Positions 13,540 through 25,706 of a stretch of DNA of 64,000 nucleotides are shown piece by piece. Position numbers and translations under genes: made by a program. The DNA comes from Setophaga petechia (lineage: Eukaryota; Chordata; Aves; Passeriformes; Parulidae). The DNA lies in assembly GCA_024362935.1 (NCBI GenBank), contig JANCRA010000040.1:4216001-4280000 (forward strand). The letters run 5' to 3'. Below the pieces are notes generated by a model. It was not told where the DNA came from. It searched no databases and worked only from the letters and a program-made list of their open reading frames with translations. Numbering within the stretch: the first letter of the stretch is position 1; every line of letters begins with the position of its first letter.

Positions 13540-13640
13540 CATTCTGAAGACCGAAGCCTTGAAGAGTCCAGACTCGTCCTTTGATCCGCAGGCTGTCCCG
13601 AACCATCCTGCTCGTGCCCAAGCAGAGATAACAGCCGGAT

Positions 13641-15925
13641 TGGGCATGGAACCACGGGTCATGGGTCTTGTCTTGACCTGCCCAATGCAGTTCCTTGCTA
13701 AAATGAGGCAGTGAGCTGTCTCATCACACAACTGGCCATCTAATGGGGTATAACTCCCAATTTTCATCTCTCCCTGAAATCTGTAATACAAATCCTGTGG
13801 CCATTATGAAGATTTTCATATGAAGGATCAGATTTGGTTGTCATGGATTAATGCTTATTAAGTAAAGCTACTCTCTAGTGTTCTTTTCTTTCCCATGAAT
13901 TTATGTAGTTAGCACATTTCTAAAGTCCCATCAAGTAGCTGAAATAAGGCAAGGTGGATCTGGAGGGCAGGAACAGACTTGAGAGCAAAAGCAAGCTGGT
14001 TCCAGAAAGTTTGTTTCAATAGTTTTCTCTGCATTCACAAATCAAAAACATAGTGTTTCTGTCAGTTTGGCTTCCCTTTACAGCCACCAGAATTAACTCC
14101 TTGAAAATCAGCTGGAGATTTACAAAACAAGGCTAGCTTACTCCATAGGATTGTGCCTCTTCACCTCATTTTAAATCAAGGTATTTCATGTATAAATGAA
14201 TGGGGCTGGTAGATCACTTACTTCTTCAGTCATTTCCAATATGCATGTGTTTCTGTGTCGCTGTTTGAGGTATGTGTAAATATGTGTCCCTATTTATGCA
14301 TACAAACCAAATCTTCCTTGAAATGACACATATTATGTAAAACAAACTACTCGTACGCAAGGAGCTTTGTCTGTGATACACAGCTATTAATTTCTAACTC
14401 TACTATGCATGTCACTCTGCAGTTTATGGAATAACTTGGATACTGTCTAGATATTAGTGTAAATTGACATTTATAGACGGCATTTCATATTGGAGCACTC
14501 TGTGCACAGCGACTCATGCAGGTATGAACAGTACTTAGAGGAAACAATTCACTGCTGGAATTTAGCAGCTCTTCATGTATATTTGGAATTTCAGTATCTA
14601 AGTAATTCTAATGCTCCTATCTTTGGATTATGACATCCTCCACAAACATTACAAAACTAAATAATAAGAATTGTGGAATTCTACCTCCTTATTCTAGTTT
14701 TATCTCATTGACAAAGATAGTTAAACTTTAATGTTTATAAATCTGTTTTCTGACCAAAAAAAAAAAATGTAAAAAAAGAAGAGTTTGGAATCAAACCCTG
14801 CCTCATAAATTTTCTCTTGTAATCCAGTCATCAGTTCCCATGGACATTAATTGACAACCACCTCAATATTGAAATGTTGGCCAAAATCTTGTGGTATACT
14901 TGTAAAAACCAATATGGACCAATAGCAATCGCAACAGCAAAGCATTGGCTATCACAGCTCAGAAGTATTTTGGAGGGATTTAGACAGAAATTAAATACAC
15001 ACAGGACGTTTTGTTTTAGGAAACTAATTATATTTTTGATATTTGTATGAAATGTGACAATTCTCTCCTTAGACCCAGTCCTGAATGTGATGTGGAATTA
15101 CATTTAATTTAAACTATTGTTAACACAAATTTATATATGCAATAAAATACTTAAAAGAAACTCTCTATGTTTATCTTTGTCTCTTTAAGAACTAAGAACT
15201 TTCAGGAATTTCACCAATTTTCATGGTGATATATGTAAAAGTCTGCAAAATATAACTGCAACTAGTCCCAGTCACTCCAGATGCCCAATTTCCCCTTTAA
15301 AATCTATTTATAAAATCAGTATTCGAATTCTCATCCATGTCATGATTATTGTGGCTTTTCCTCTCAAAAATCAAGAATTATTGTCTAATACAAAGACACC
15401 AGAGGAATATATGGTTTTCAGCTGAATTTTTCACCATAATTTTTTCTCAGATTTTTGTTGTTTTGGTTTTTTTTTCCCACCTAATTGCAACAGATGTACA
15501 TCCTTCTGTATTGGTTATATGTCTAGATCTGTAGATGCTTTCTTTTAGCTGTGAAACCCTCATTTCTCTTGCATTCATTTCCAAACACTAAGCTGTTATT
15601 AAAATGCTGTTTGGAAGACATTGGCAGATGATCAGAATGCCTAGAACAAACAGGGGAAACTAGGCTAATACCATCTAGACAATAATGGGAAGCAGTTGGA
15701 GCTGCCATGCTTGAGCTGCATCTTGCAATGCTAGAAGTGGCTATTCAAGGGAGTGGTGATTTACAGAAGTACCTTACAGTCCAGGACTGGCACACTACAA
15801 AAAGAAAAGATTGAGAAGAAAACTCTTATATCCTAAGCTCCACAGTCTGATTCCACTGTGATAGGTATAACATAAATATGTATTTCCTGGATTTTTTTCC
15901 CTGTGATTTTGGGTATTCACAGATG
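13641..15925. other. Unique AT-rich non-coding DNA
   Basis: No gene, RNA or clear repeat recognised. A poly-A run of eleven lies near 14757-14767. The first 150 bp after the LTR are moderately GC-rich and might hold a remnant of the same element, but no primer-binding site or coding remnant could be identified. Confidence 0.55.
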
Positions 15926-16025
15926 CACAAAATATTCTGAGTTGGAAGGGATCCACAAGGATCATCAGACTCCAGCTCCTGGCCCTGCACAGGACAGCCC
16001 AAAGAATTATACCGTTAGCTTCTTA
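15926..16025 (-). mobile_element. CR1 LINE 3' scrap, minus strand
   Basis: The antisense end of a CR1 subfamily is marked by ATATTCTGAGTTGGAAGGGA, CCACAAGGATCATC and CTCCTGGCCCTGCACAGGAC, followed by a degenerate CCCAAAGAATTATACC. The start is sharp and the 5' end fades out near 16025. It is about 100 bp long and non-coding. Confidence 0.82.
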
Positions 16026-17787
16026 AAAATTTCTAGGAGAGATTTGTACCTATGGAAACTGTAGCTTCACACTGAGGTTCTGAGTAGTAAGAAACAGAAA
16101 AAAAAAGATCCCAGACTTTGGAGAGCTTAATATTGGTGTAAGGAAGCAAACAATAAGGTACTAATTCTTAGGAAAACACACAGATTTTTTCCCTCAGTTT
16201 CCCTCTATTTTTCCCTCAGTTGGGATTTTGAATGCATAAAAGCTTTGATAAGGGCATGATTATGCCTGATGAAGGTGTTTTTTAGAGGGTGTTTATAATT
16301 AGAGATTCTTCCAGTGTTTTGTCCTATCCAATTTGTTCATTTTGATGGAAGAATCAATACTGCTAACCAAAATAATTGGGAAAATTAGTTACAACTAATG
16401 TAACACAATATGCATGTCCTCCTTGTTATAATTGGCATTTAGCTATGGCCTTGGCAGAGTGGCAGCACATATGCAGAGGCTGGAGAATCTGCAAACTGAC
16501 AGCTGGTTAGATTTTGATCATTCTTTAATTTCTAACACATTCTTTGTAGCAGTGAAAACAGATGAGGAGGCAGGGAAACTTTGCAAAAGAGAGTGTTCCT
16601 GATAAGGACAAGTATCTCATTACTAATTGAAGGAATATGTGCATTATTTCTGCAAATGTCAGTTTTGTTGCTCCTCCCAAGCTGTTACTTGCAGGCTAGA
16701 AGATTTTGCTTAACTGCAAAATTGTACTGAGGGTTTAGAAGCATAAAACCTACAGATAAAAACATACCTCAAATGAAAGTCAGAAAACCAAAATCAATCT
16801 CTTTGTAGGTGTGTGTATTTTGTTTTATTTTTGAGAAGAAAGTTTTATTTTACTAAAGAATATGTAAAGGGAGAAATATCCTTAAAAATATAAATAATTT
16901 AAATTAAAAATTATTTTTTCTTCTTTCTACTTGATTCTAATTTCAGAAAATGAATAAATGTTGTGTTGATAGTGAAACAGGGAGGCATTTTTCTAAGTTG
17001 GGAATCTAGACATGAGAGAACACAAACACAAAAACATACCTAATCCGTTAATCATCCGACTACACAAAATGAGAGGAAGATCTGTGAAGATCTTGCCATG
17101 TTATTCTTGTAATATAAATTAGTTTTTCTGAAGTCATATATTTCAGTATCTCTTAATTCATGTGACCAGTTCTTTGTTCTTAGCCTATCTAACCAGTGAA
17201 TGATTTTGTCTTTTCCAATGGCCAGTGTAAAAAGACTGAATGGTTTATCTTAAGTACAACTTTTACTATGTTTCCAAAAGTTTGTTTTGGTTTGGAGTTT
17301 TTTGGGTTTTTTTGTTTTGTTGGTTGGTTGTTTTTTATGTTATAAAACTGTATCAGAGAACTGACAATTTATGGTTTCACAATCAGAGTTATCCTGGCAT
17401 TTGGAGAGATGGTATGAGACAGCAAACAAGAGAGAGGGGACACAAAGATTAAAGATATATTCTTGTAATTCTTATCCTGTTCTCTCAAAGAAAAGAAGAA
17501 AAGAATACACCAACACAATAAATGGAATTAGATGCCATATTTTCATAGTGTATTTCTCTAAAAATTCGTGTCTGATATCTCTACGAAGGCTATAAATCAA
17601 CAGCATGAATTAGAAAAGCCCTTGAAGCTGCAATCTAGTTTGGTTAGAAAAGTCCTTAGAATCGAAAGCAAATTCTTGGTAGGTAACCTCACTCTAAGAT
17701 TTCTAGACATTAACTGGGAATTAAATGGTATATGGAATCCTTCTAGAGTGGATTGGTTGAACTCCATCACAGAAGTAATAACAGGTA
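16026..17787. other. Unique AT-rich non-coding DNA
   Basis: No gene recognised. It includes a T/G-rich low-complexity stretch at 17281-17337. Open frames at 17240-17792 overlap one another and have no family resemblance. Confidence 0.6.
17281..17337. repeat. T/G-rich low-complexity stretch
   Basis: Almost only T and G, with TTTGG, TTTTG and TTGG units. Such tracts are frequent in bird genomes and carry no fixed period. Confidence 0.7.
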
Positions 17788-18645
17788 CATAGAATCATAA
17801 AATCATAAAATGGTTTGGATTGACATATCATCAAGTTCCAACACACTTGCCTTAGGCAGGGACAATTTCCACCAGGCCAGGTTGCTCAAAGCCCCATCCA
17901 ATCTGGCCTTGAACATTTCCAGGAATGGGACATCCACAGTTTCTCTGAGCAAGTTGTTCCGGTGCCTCTCTGCCCTCACACTAAAGGATTTCTTCCTAGT
18001 ATATTCTCTAAATCTATGATCTTTCAGTTTAAAGCCACTTCAGTTTAAAGCCTTTGTTCTATTTCTGCATGTTCTTGTAAAAGGTCTTATTCCAGATTTC
18101 CTGTTGCCTCCTTAGGTACTGGAAGGTGCTATAAGGTCTCCCTAGAACCTTTTTTATCCCAGACTGAGCAAGCCCAATTCTCTCAGCCTGTCTTCATAGA
18201 AGAGGTGCTCCAGCCCTCTGCCCATATTTGTGACCCTCCCTTGGACGTACTCCATCAGTGCCATGGAGTCCTCATATCCTATTTTGTGGCTCCAGAGCTG
18301 AACAGAGCAGTCCAGGTGGTGTCTCAGAAGGGCAGAGCAGAGGGGCAGAATCCCTTCCCCTGCTCTGCTGCCTTACACTACTTTGGGTGAAGCCCAGGAC
18401 ACAGTTGTCTTTTGGGGCCGCAAGTGCACACAGCCGGGGTGTGTTGAGCTTCTTGTCCACCAGCATCCCCAAGTCCTTCTTGGCAGGGCTGCTCTCGATC
18501 CAGTCTCCATCCAGCCTGCATTTTTGACTGTGATTTTCCCATCCCATATGCCAGACCATGTGCCTGACCTTGTTGAGCTTCATGAGATTTGCATGGCCCC
18601 ACCTCTCAAGCCTGTCAAGATCTCTTCCGTCCAGCACATCAATGA
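17788..18645 (-). mobile_element. CR1 LINE, 5'-truncated, minus strand (~0.86 kb)
   Basis: The best-preserved minus-strand CR1 in the window. The left edge carries the terminal tail (CATAGAATCATAAAATCATA), then the antisense 3'-UTR (CCAGGCCAGGTTGCTCAAAG; CTGGCCTTGAACATTTCCAG). It continues through the end of the ORF2 reverse-transcriptase frame (CTCAGCCTGTCTTCATAGAA; GAGGTGCTCCAGCCCTCTG; ACCTCTCAAGCCTGTCAAG). The copy is truncated at its 5' end near 18645, which is usual for CR1. Its coding remnant is listed separately. It shares orientation with most CR1 copies here and has no visible target-site duplication, also normal for this family. Confidence 0.95.
18272..18637 (-). pseudogene. CR1 ORF2 reverse-transcriptase C-terminal remnant
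   Basis: This 121-codon minus-strand frame starts inside the CR1 copy and is not a host gene. Residues ~5-20 read DLDRLERWGHANLMKLNK, the conserved segment just after the polymerase core of CR1 ORF2. Residues ~43-70 keep GDWIESSPAKKDLGMLVDKK and NTPRLCALAA, also typical of the CR1 C-terminal part. From about residue 98 the frame slips: the expected 'LVRPHLEYC-QLW' segment appears in a neighbouring frame, so there is at least one frameshift. The catalytic YADD region lies upstream of the truncation and is absent. The intact protein would copy CR1 RNA at nicked DNA; this remnant cannot. Confidence 0.9.
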
Positions 18646-19358
18646 ATCATGTGATGTGGTTCTGCTGAGGAGAAGATTTTGGAAATATATTGTATTTTTG
18701 TAAGGTTTATATGAATAAATATAAATATTTCTTGATGTAATAGAGAGCACTTAATGACACCTAGTTAATGGTATTATCTATTTATCTTCAATTTTTAATG
18801 TTAAAACTAGTATTGTTGTTTTTATCCGCAATTGTCATTCCTGCTGTAACCATTTTGATGATGTATTCTGCTGTTTTTACAAAGGATAAAATTCTCCCAT
18901 CCATACTGAATGAAGGAAGGAAAAATGTGTCCTTGAAAGTAAAGGGAATTTTTAATCCCTTCTATCCCACAACACAATTTAGACTTACAAATAATGTGAA
19001 TAAAAATTACATCTACACTTGTGGCCAGCCAGGCTGGTATGTGTGTAAAAATTTTGAAGGAAAAGTCAGCTGAGGTGTCAGTCAGAAGCTGTTTAAAAGC
19101 TGTAATGATAAAGAGGATGAAAGAGTCTGTTCTAATTTTAACTAATACTAAAGGGATAGAAAGCAAAATTTACATTAACATTCTGAGTAATCTTGAACAT
19201 TCATTGTTTTTTGGCAGTCTTAGTCAGAAGTCTATTTGAATCAGTCAGTCTTAGAAAATTGCACTATGATATATTGGTTTGATCACTTTCCTAAATCTGT
19301 TTGGCATGTAGCCATCATTTAGTAAATTGCAGAACAAAAGCATCAAATTTATTTCATA

Positions 19359-19410
19359 GGGAAAAAAAAAGAAAGTGAGAGAAAGAGAGAGAAGGAGAAG
19401 AAAAAGTAGA
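19359..19410. repeat. Purine-rich (A/G) low-complexity tract
   Basis: Runs of A, GAAA and GAGA, essentially free of pyrimidines on the plus strand. There is no constant unit. Confidence 0.7.
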
Positions 19411-20184
19411 TAAAATGTACTAAGAATTTAAATTTCATATTTATATTCTAGGAATATGGAGCCATTAGTGAGTGATCAAATGTGACATAGTTAACATTCG
19501 AAAAAAGTCCTAAAAGCACCTTATATTCTTTAATCTATCTTTGAACAAAAGGCATCTTTCGTCATAACAATCAGAATGAGCTTGGAAAACTTTATGAAAT
19601 TAATCTTGAAAGTTGTGCTATCAAATTGCGTTGAAATACCTAAATAAGCAAAACACAACTGCGTTTCCTCTTTTATGTAGCAGTGATCTGATATCTTAAA
19701 AGGTTAAAAACAGCAGAAGAAAAGTTTGCAGAGCAAGTCCAAGTCACTTGCTGAGTTAATTTGTTTTTGCTGAGTCCATTTCTCAGTATTGATTTTTGAT
19801 CTGTGCAACACATTGCAAGGAGCTAGATTTTTTTTTTATCTAAAAGCAGTTGCTTTACTTAGTTTGTTCCAGCATGCACAGTGCATACCTCCTTACAATT
19901 ATAATTTGTGTTTTATTTTCAAAAAAAGAGGAAGGAATGTGAAGTACTTCAGGGTTTATTTCATAGCAGTTTCTGGGTACCCAGTACAAAAAAAAAACAA
20001 AGCTCACAATCCCAGGTCAGTCTTTACTCAGACTTAGACTCTGGGTAAACATAAGTTCTATATTACTTTAATGCCTTAGTTTGAGGCAGTAGATATAAAC
20101 ACAGCTACCCCCATTGTGAAACAGAGCAGTGAAATTATTCACTGACATCACAGCCTCCTAAGGATGCCCCAGTGAGGCATTTCC

Positions 20185-20233
20185 TGTCTGCGGAGGCTGA
20201 GTTGGAAGAATTCAAACTTGCCTCCGGCAGATA
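20185..20233. repeat. Imperfect GC-rich inverted repeat
   Basis: TCTGCGGAGGC at 20187-20197 pairs with GCCTCCGGCAGA at 20220-20231 with one bulged base. A further inner pairing AGTT/AACT shortens the loop. The hairpin is about 49 nt, short for a microRNA precursor. Confidence 0.7.
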
Positions 20234-21477
20234 CATAAACCAGGAAAATAAATATAACTAAAATTGTTATAAGATAGACCTGAACTGAATTTTTTCATGC
20301 ACTCCTCCCTCTCTACAGGGACTCCTCTGTGACAGTGGAATTCCTCTCCACTGACTAAACAATTCTTTCACTATTCTTCCTATAATTGGGGAATATCACA
20401 TGGCAGCTGAATCATCTTTAACCGCACAAATTGAGATAGCTTCATTCTGAATGCTTCTGCTACTCTGTTTAGGGCACCTCTGTCAGAGGTGATAGATAGA
20501 AGTCCTTGTGCTCCCAAAGTCAAAAAAAAAAAGAAGTTTAAATCTTTTCCAATGAATAAAAGGCTGGAATCTATTTCTTGCTTATTGTCTCATTTCAGAG
20601 CAGGGAGCTGATTCAGCACTGCTCAGCAGATGACAATTTATGGCTCCATCCTTAGCCAGAGTCAGAAACCTATATCCTGATATCTGTATTGAGGTGCACC
20701 AGTGAATCTTTCACACTGAAAATAGGGGCCCATTTCTCTGTCTGGACTTTCTTACTTATGTTAAAAGCCTGTCAGCAGGCTTTTATAGTTCTTGTTTTAA
20801 ACAAGTATGCTTCCACTCTGTTTATTAGAAGTTCAGTTAAAAGGTAGTTTCCTTGCAGCCAGTAAAAAAAATTATAGAAAACATTTAGTCCCATTGCATC
20901 TAAATAAATTATTAGAACTACATTTTATTATTCTGTTCTGCTTCACAGAATGGAAGTCTCAAATTTCAACGATATGAAAGCTTGCTTCAAAGCAACCCCC
21001 TTATTGGGACAAGAAACTAAAAATTTCAGGTAACATACAATTAAAAAGTTATGCAATTAAAAATATGGATCAGAATAAAAAATAATTTTAAATGTAAAAT
21101 CCAGACAATAATAAAATACTAGATGAAACACTGTTAAAGCATTGAAATGATCTGTGGGAGAAAAAATTAATATGCTTGATATCAAGTTTCACAAAATTTG
21201 CAAAGTAATTTATGCAATACTATCAATTCTGGAATATGTCCCTCTCATGCCATGGTGTAATCATATTTATCCTTTGGCAGGATAAACTGTCAGATATTGA
21301 CAATATTTATCCTATAATCTAACAGGTGTGATGCTTCCCTGAAGATGAGGTACTTGTGTTCATAATCTTCCTCTAAATAAATTAGATCAGAAAACTGAAA
21401 GCAGATACAGCTTGTCTACATACCATATGTGTAGCAAAGACCATGAATGTCTGATCTTAAAGTAAAACCAAACAGAA

Positions 21478-21742
21478 ACAGCTTTAAGCTGAAAGAAGGT
21501 AGATTTAGATTAGATATTATGAAGAAATTATTTACTCTGAGGTTGTTGAGACACTGAAACAGTGTCAGACTGAAACTTCTCAGGTTGCCCAGAGAGGTTG
21601 TGGATGCCCTATCCCTGAAAATGTTCACAATCAGATTGTACAGGGCTATGTGGGCTAGTGGAAGGTTCCCTGCCCAAAACCAGGGGTTGGAACTAGATGA
21701 TCTTTAAGGTCCCTTTCAACCCAAACCTTTCTCTTATTCTAT
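21478..21742 (+). mobile_element. CR1 LINE 3' end, plus strand
   Basis: Plus-strand CR1 3'-UTR from about GCTTTAAGCTGAAAGAAGGT through GATTTAGATTAGATATTATG, GGTTGCCCAGAGAGGTTGTG and CTAGTGGAAGGTTCCCTGCC to AGATGATCTTTAAGGTCCCT and a degenerate tail TTCTCTTATTCTATT. A small extra segment (about 17 bp near 21558-21577) sits in the middle and partly repeats neighbouring bases. It is non-coding and 5'-truncated. Confidence 0.92.
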
Positions 21743-24038
21743 TTAACCATAACATTTGTTAGTTTTCAGGTAGGCAAACATTATCCTGCAATATTTTCAA
21801 AAGCCATGCTGAAATTGTAGACCATTGCATAAACTGTCCAGCACTGATTCAAACAGCACCTACTGCTGATATTTAACATTATCAAGTTAAAAGAAGTATC
21901 ATGATAAAAAGAATACAGTAAAATTTGCCTATTTCTTAAACTTACTGCCTTATTGCTTTGGAGCACTAAGCATTTCATACAAATGTTGCACTGAAAAAAA
22001 TCAGATTTGGGGATAAAAAACAAAAAAAAACCCCTTAAATTATATAGAATTAACTGTTTGGATATACAGAAAGGTAAACTGGATTTGTCAGGAGCTGATG
22101 ACAATTATAAAGCAATTGGTGGGAGAAAGGATGTAGTATATTGCTTTCCTTTTGAAAAGTTATCCACATAAAGAGCTGGCTAGTTCAGCCTTATCAAAAT
22201 GCCATTCTTTAGGATGCCAGTAAAATATCATCTATCGCTACAAATTGTGCAAAAAATTTTGCTACCAGTTTTTGACTGAGACATTTTTTAATACAGGTGA
22301 GCACTATGTTATATCTAAAGTTGTCTGGGGATCCTTGTTCAGGCAGAATTTAATGCTGCTTGTGTGCAGACAAGGAAAAGAACATTATGCTGAAGATGGA
22401 GATGGATGACCATATTTCATATTGTTTCCCTCTTGCTTTCTCTCACCAGGATGAGATGCATGAATGAATATTTAGTAGAAACAAATGCAAAATTATAGGA
22501 ACACACATATATTGCATATGTTCACAGTATTTCTCTCTGTAGTAGTCCCTTTGTTATGTGCAGCGAGTTGAGACCATTCCTCCTGTGGTTATGTAATTAG
22601 AACTGTTAGAATCACTATTCTACTCTTAAAAATATAAACTCTGTTTCTAAATTAGATTACATAGTTCATTATTTTTTCTTCTATTCTCAAGATTTTGATG
22701 TTTATATCTGATAAGCTATTTTCTAGAATAAGGTGGAAGATTTTGACATCTTTATCATTCTAAGAGCCATGCTATTGGAAGAAAAAAAACAACCTTTTAG
22801 TGTAATGTATAGTTATGACACAGTGGGATTTCTTGCTGGTAATGATCTAGCAAGATTGTGTGAATGAAGCACAAAATATGCTTTACTTTGGTTACCACTG
22901 ACTGATTTGAGTACTGTATTCTCCCGCTGCACAAATGGCCACTAATTATTATTATATAAATATTAAGCACATTTACACCTTAGAGATAACTTGTTGCAAT
23001 ACATGAATCTCTGCAGTGAATGTTCTCTACAAGCCAGAATTATTTTCCACAGCCTATCTCTTTGTTACTGGTAGAGTGAGTGTATATAATAAGTGTTCCC
23101 TTTTTATATAGCTTCACTTGAGAGGAGAGGTCCTGAATATTTGGTTCATGACTGCAGGAAAATGTTGTACAAACTACAGAGAGGACTGCTCTGCTGGCCC
23201 CTTGCAGTATCTAGATCTTCTGTGCACAACACTCTATAAATGTCAGTAGAAAAGCAAACTGTTTTCAGTACATAAGAACTGCTTCATGCTACTAAGAGAA
23301 GTTTGGCTTGTTTGGGTTTTGCCATACTAACATAGTTTAGATGAAATTGTATTGTCCTGTTTTTTTAAATGAACTCTAAAGAATGATAAATAGTTAATGA
23401 ACATTTCAAGATATGTTTCTTTATTATAGTTTGAAATATCCACACAGAAGGTAAGAGAAGTTTCTAGATGTCATGGTGTCCTTTGTCAGGACACAATTTT
23501 GGAAGTACATGGAATATTTTCCAAATTATTAAGTCCCCAGATATAAACTCCTTATCTCACAGCCAGACTCTTTAGGATGTCCTGATCTTCGACAACCAAT
23601 AGTGGTGAAATAAAGAACGCCAGGAGTTCTGGTTACAAGTCTGTAAGGCACAGCAGATAAGGGTGAGACCAAGTCCAAGCTGTTACTAAAAGTTTACTTT
23701 GGCTTTTCTTACACCCTGGCCAATACTCCATGATTCTCATGTACAGAGGTGCTATGCTATAGGTGTATTTAGAGTTGGATCCTCAAGGCACAGATAGCAT
23801 TATTGTCACTTTTACTTGCTGAAGGTCAAGGCTTTAGAAGAAACAGGGATATCCTGAAGATTAAGGCATAGCTATGATGGTGGTTTTTCCAAAGTGGCTT
23901 TCTACACTACAGGGTGAAGTTCCACAAGCTTTCTGAGTCATAGCTGACTAATGAAGAATAAAACCAAACATAAAATTCCATACTTACTTGTTAACTGAGA
24001 AATTAAAATTTGATCATAGGATCAAAGGTGACAGCATT

Positions 24039-24065
24039 ACTTATATCACAAAGAGTGATATAAGT
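24039..24065. repeat. 11-bp perfect stem-loop
   Basis: ACTTATATCAC (24039-24049) and its exact complement GTGATATAAGT (24055-24065) flank a 5-nt loop. AT-rich hairpins like this can arise by chance. Confidence 0.75.
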
Positions 24066-25666
24066 GCATAGTAAATCAAGTTGATAAACATCTAATATAA
24101 ATATTTATTAATGCAAGAAATATAAACAGCAGCATCTTATGATTATGGTAATGATTAAATATACAACTTAGTTATCATAACAGAAATTGCTGAAGTCACA
24201 TGGTTGGAACAGAGTCATAAATTGTACATCTTGCCTAGGATGTGCTGCCTTGTGAAAAAGGAGACATGACATAGCCTATGAGCAACATAAGCCCTTTCTT
24301 TGAGTTACCAGAGAAATTATATCTGCTGAAAGTCTGCATGATAACAAAATAGGAGATGAACATGGGTACAGTGACTGAGGCTGCAGCTCAGTGAGAGCAT
24401 TCACGTGAATGAGGATTCTGCACACATGATTAGTGCAGTTTCCCAAAGCACAGATCTGAGATTTAGTAAAAGGTTGAAACAGCCTGTCTGCCACTCAGAA
24501 CAAAGCACAGTAGACTCCAGATTGACAAGCAAGTTTGGGAGTATGTTAAATATATACTTTTAAAATCAGTAAGAAGGAGGACAAAATGGCATCCATAATC
24601 TCATGGTTTTCTCTAAATGGAATGAAAAAGGGAAATTATCATGCCGTTTAGATAAACAGTAATAAAGAAAATTCATGAAGCTTAAAAAAGGAGATAAAGA
24701 TATGAGAAGAATGGAAACATGAACGAGGTGTACATGTACCTTCATACATCTATTTTTAAAATCTGACCCATAAAATAAACTTGTTATAAGTGTCTTAGTG
24801 CCTTTATTAATGCAACAGAAGCAGACAGCCTACTGTAATTCCACTAAGCAAGGTTGTTTCTCAGAAAGCTAATGTGCTCTTTCTCCAAATAATGAAGAAA
24901 GGTGACATTGGTTGTTCAAGAAAAAAAAACAACTAAAAATCAGCCTATTTGTAAATGACCAGCTGAGAGGCAGCTTGAAGTAAGTTTCAAGCAGTCAGTC
25001 ACATCCTGTAAAAGAGAACTTATAGCCAAATATTTTATTTAAATTACAAGATTTCTTAGTAAAAATAGTTAGTGAATATTCCAAGTATTTTGAGAAGGAA
25101 AATTATGCTTTCTATGCAACTGTGGAGAATTTCATTTTTGGGAGAAAGAATTCCCAAAACATTTAGTATGTGTCATTTTTAAGTAATGGTGCAAAAATCT
25201 ATCACCATTTAAAAAAAAAAAAAAGAAATGGAAAAAAATCCTAGCATTTCCAACTGTAGGGCACTGGAAAAAGCCAAACCAGAAACCCAGAACTCACATC
25301 TGTTTTTGCCAAATTTGTGAGAACAGGTATTGTTCATATTATAAAACAGATTACTTTAATGGTGTGTTTATCTGCAGCACAGCCTGCAGAATGAGACTAA
25401 TTATCTCACATAACTTTAAGAAACTCATTTCCCAAAGGAATGGTGACAATAAAACTTTGTCCTTACAGCACTTTGCACCTGTGAGTCTAGAAAAGGTTTA
25501 TAAAATTTACCAATTAAGTCTCACAAACCTCAAGAGAACAAGGAAAGCAATAATTTACTAATTTTTATGGATGCTGCATATCCAACTAATGTGACTTGTG
25601 AAAGGTCACACAAAGTCAGATAGAGTTAGAAAGAGATTAAAAGATATTCTTCTTTCATGAAAGCCA

Positions 25667-25706
25667 GTGGCAGAGGAGTGCCCAGCCAAAGGCACTGCTC
25701 TGCTGC
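25667..25706. repeat. GC-rich hairpin
   Basis: GCAGAGGAGTGCC (25670-25682) pairs with GGCACTGCTCTGC (25691-25703) at 12 of 13 positions around an 8-nt loop. Wobble pairs extend the stem by up to three bases. It stands out against AT-rich surroundings. Confidence 0.75.

Larger units (their letters stand above)
12930..13640 (+). mobile_element. Solo-type LTR of a bird endogenous retrovirus
   Basis: The region has the complete order expected of an LTR on the plus strand. A U3 ends in a TATA box (TATAAAAG at 13432-13439). A GC-rich R segment begins about 25 bp later (CCGCCCCGTGGGTGGTCAG), with an AATAAA poly(A) signal at 13534-13539. A U5 ends near a CA dinucleotide around 13633. U3 contains a CT-rich stretch (CTTCTTTCTTCTTCTTCTTG) and a segment that aligns by eye with the LTR at 47828-48417 (AAGATGGAGG..., CTCATGCTTCTT, GATGGCATTT). 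No gag, pol or env sequence flanks it, so it is probably a solo LTR left by recombination. The style resembles songbird ERVL-type LTRs, but the family name needs a database search. The start is uncertain by roughly 100 bp and no clean target-site duplication was found. Confidence 0.82.
18646..21477. other. Unique AT-rich non-coding DNA
   Basis: No gene recognised. It holds a purine tract (19359-19410), a short GC-rich imperfect hairpin (20185-20233) and a 10-bp stem-loop (20762-20785). Overlapping frames at 18768-19239 occur on both strands and look random. Confidence 0.6.

Noticed and set aside
16447..16475. U6 snRNA-like words (GGCAGCACATATGC)
   Set aside because: Only about 13 bases match; the conserved U6 sequence after the ACATA segment and the terminal T run are absent.
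18258..18703. Plus-strand frames of 89 and 106 codons
   Set aside because: They are antisense to the CR1 reverse-transcriptase remnant and carry no recognisable domain.
21781..22104. 107-codon minus-strand frame
   Set aside because: Biased composition from AT-rich DNA, no domain, no splice or promoter context.
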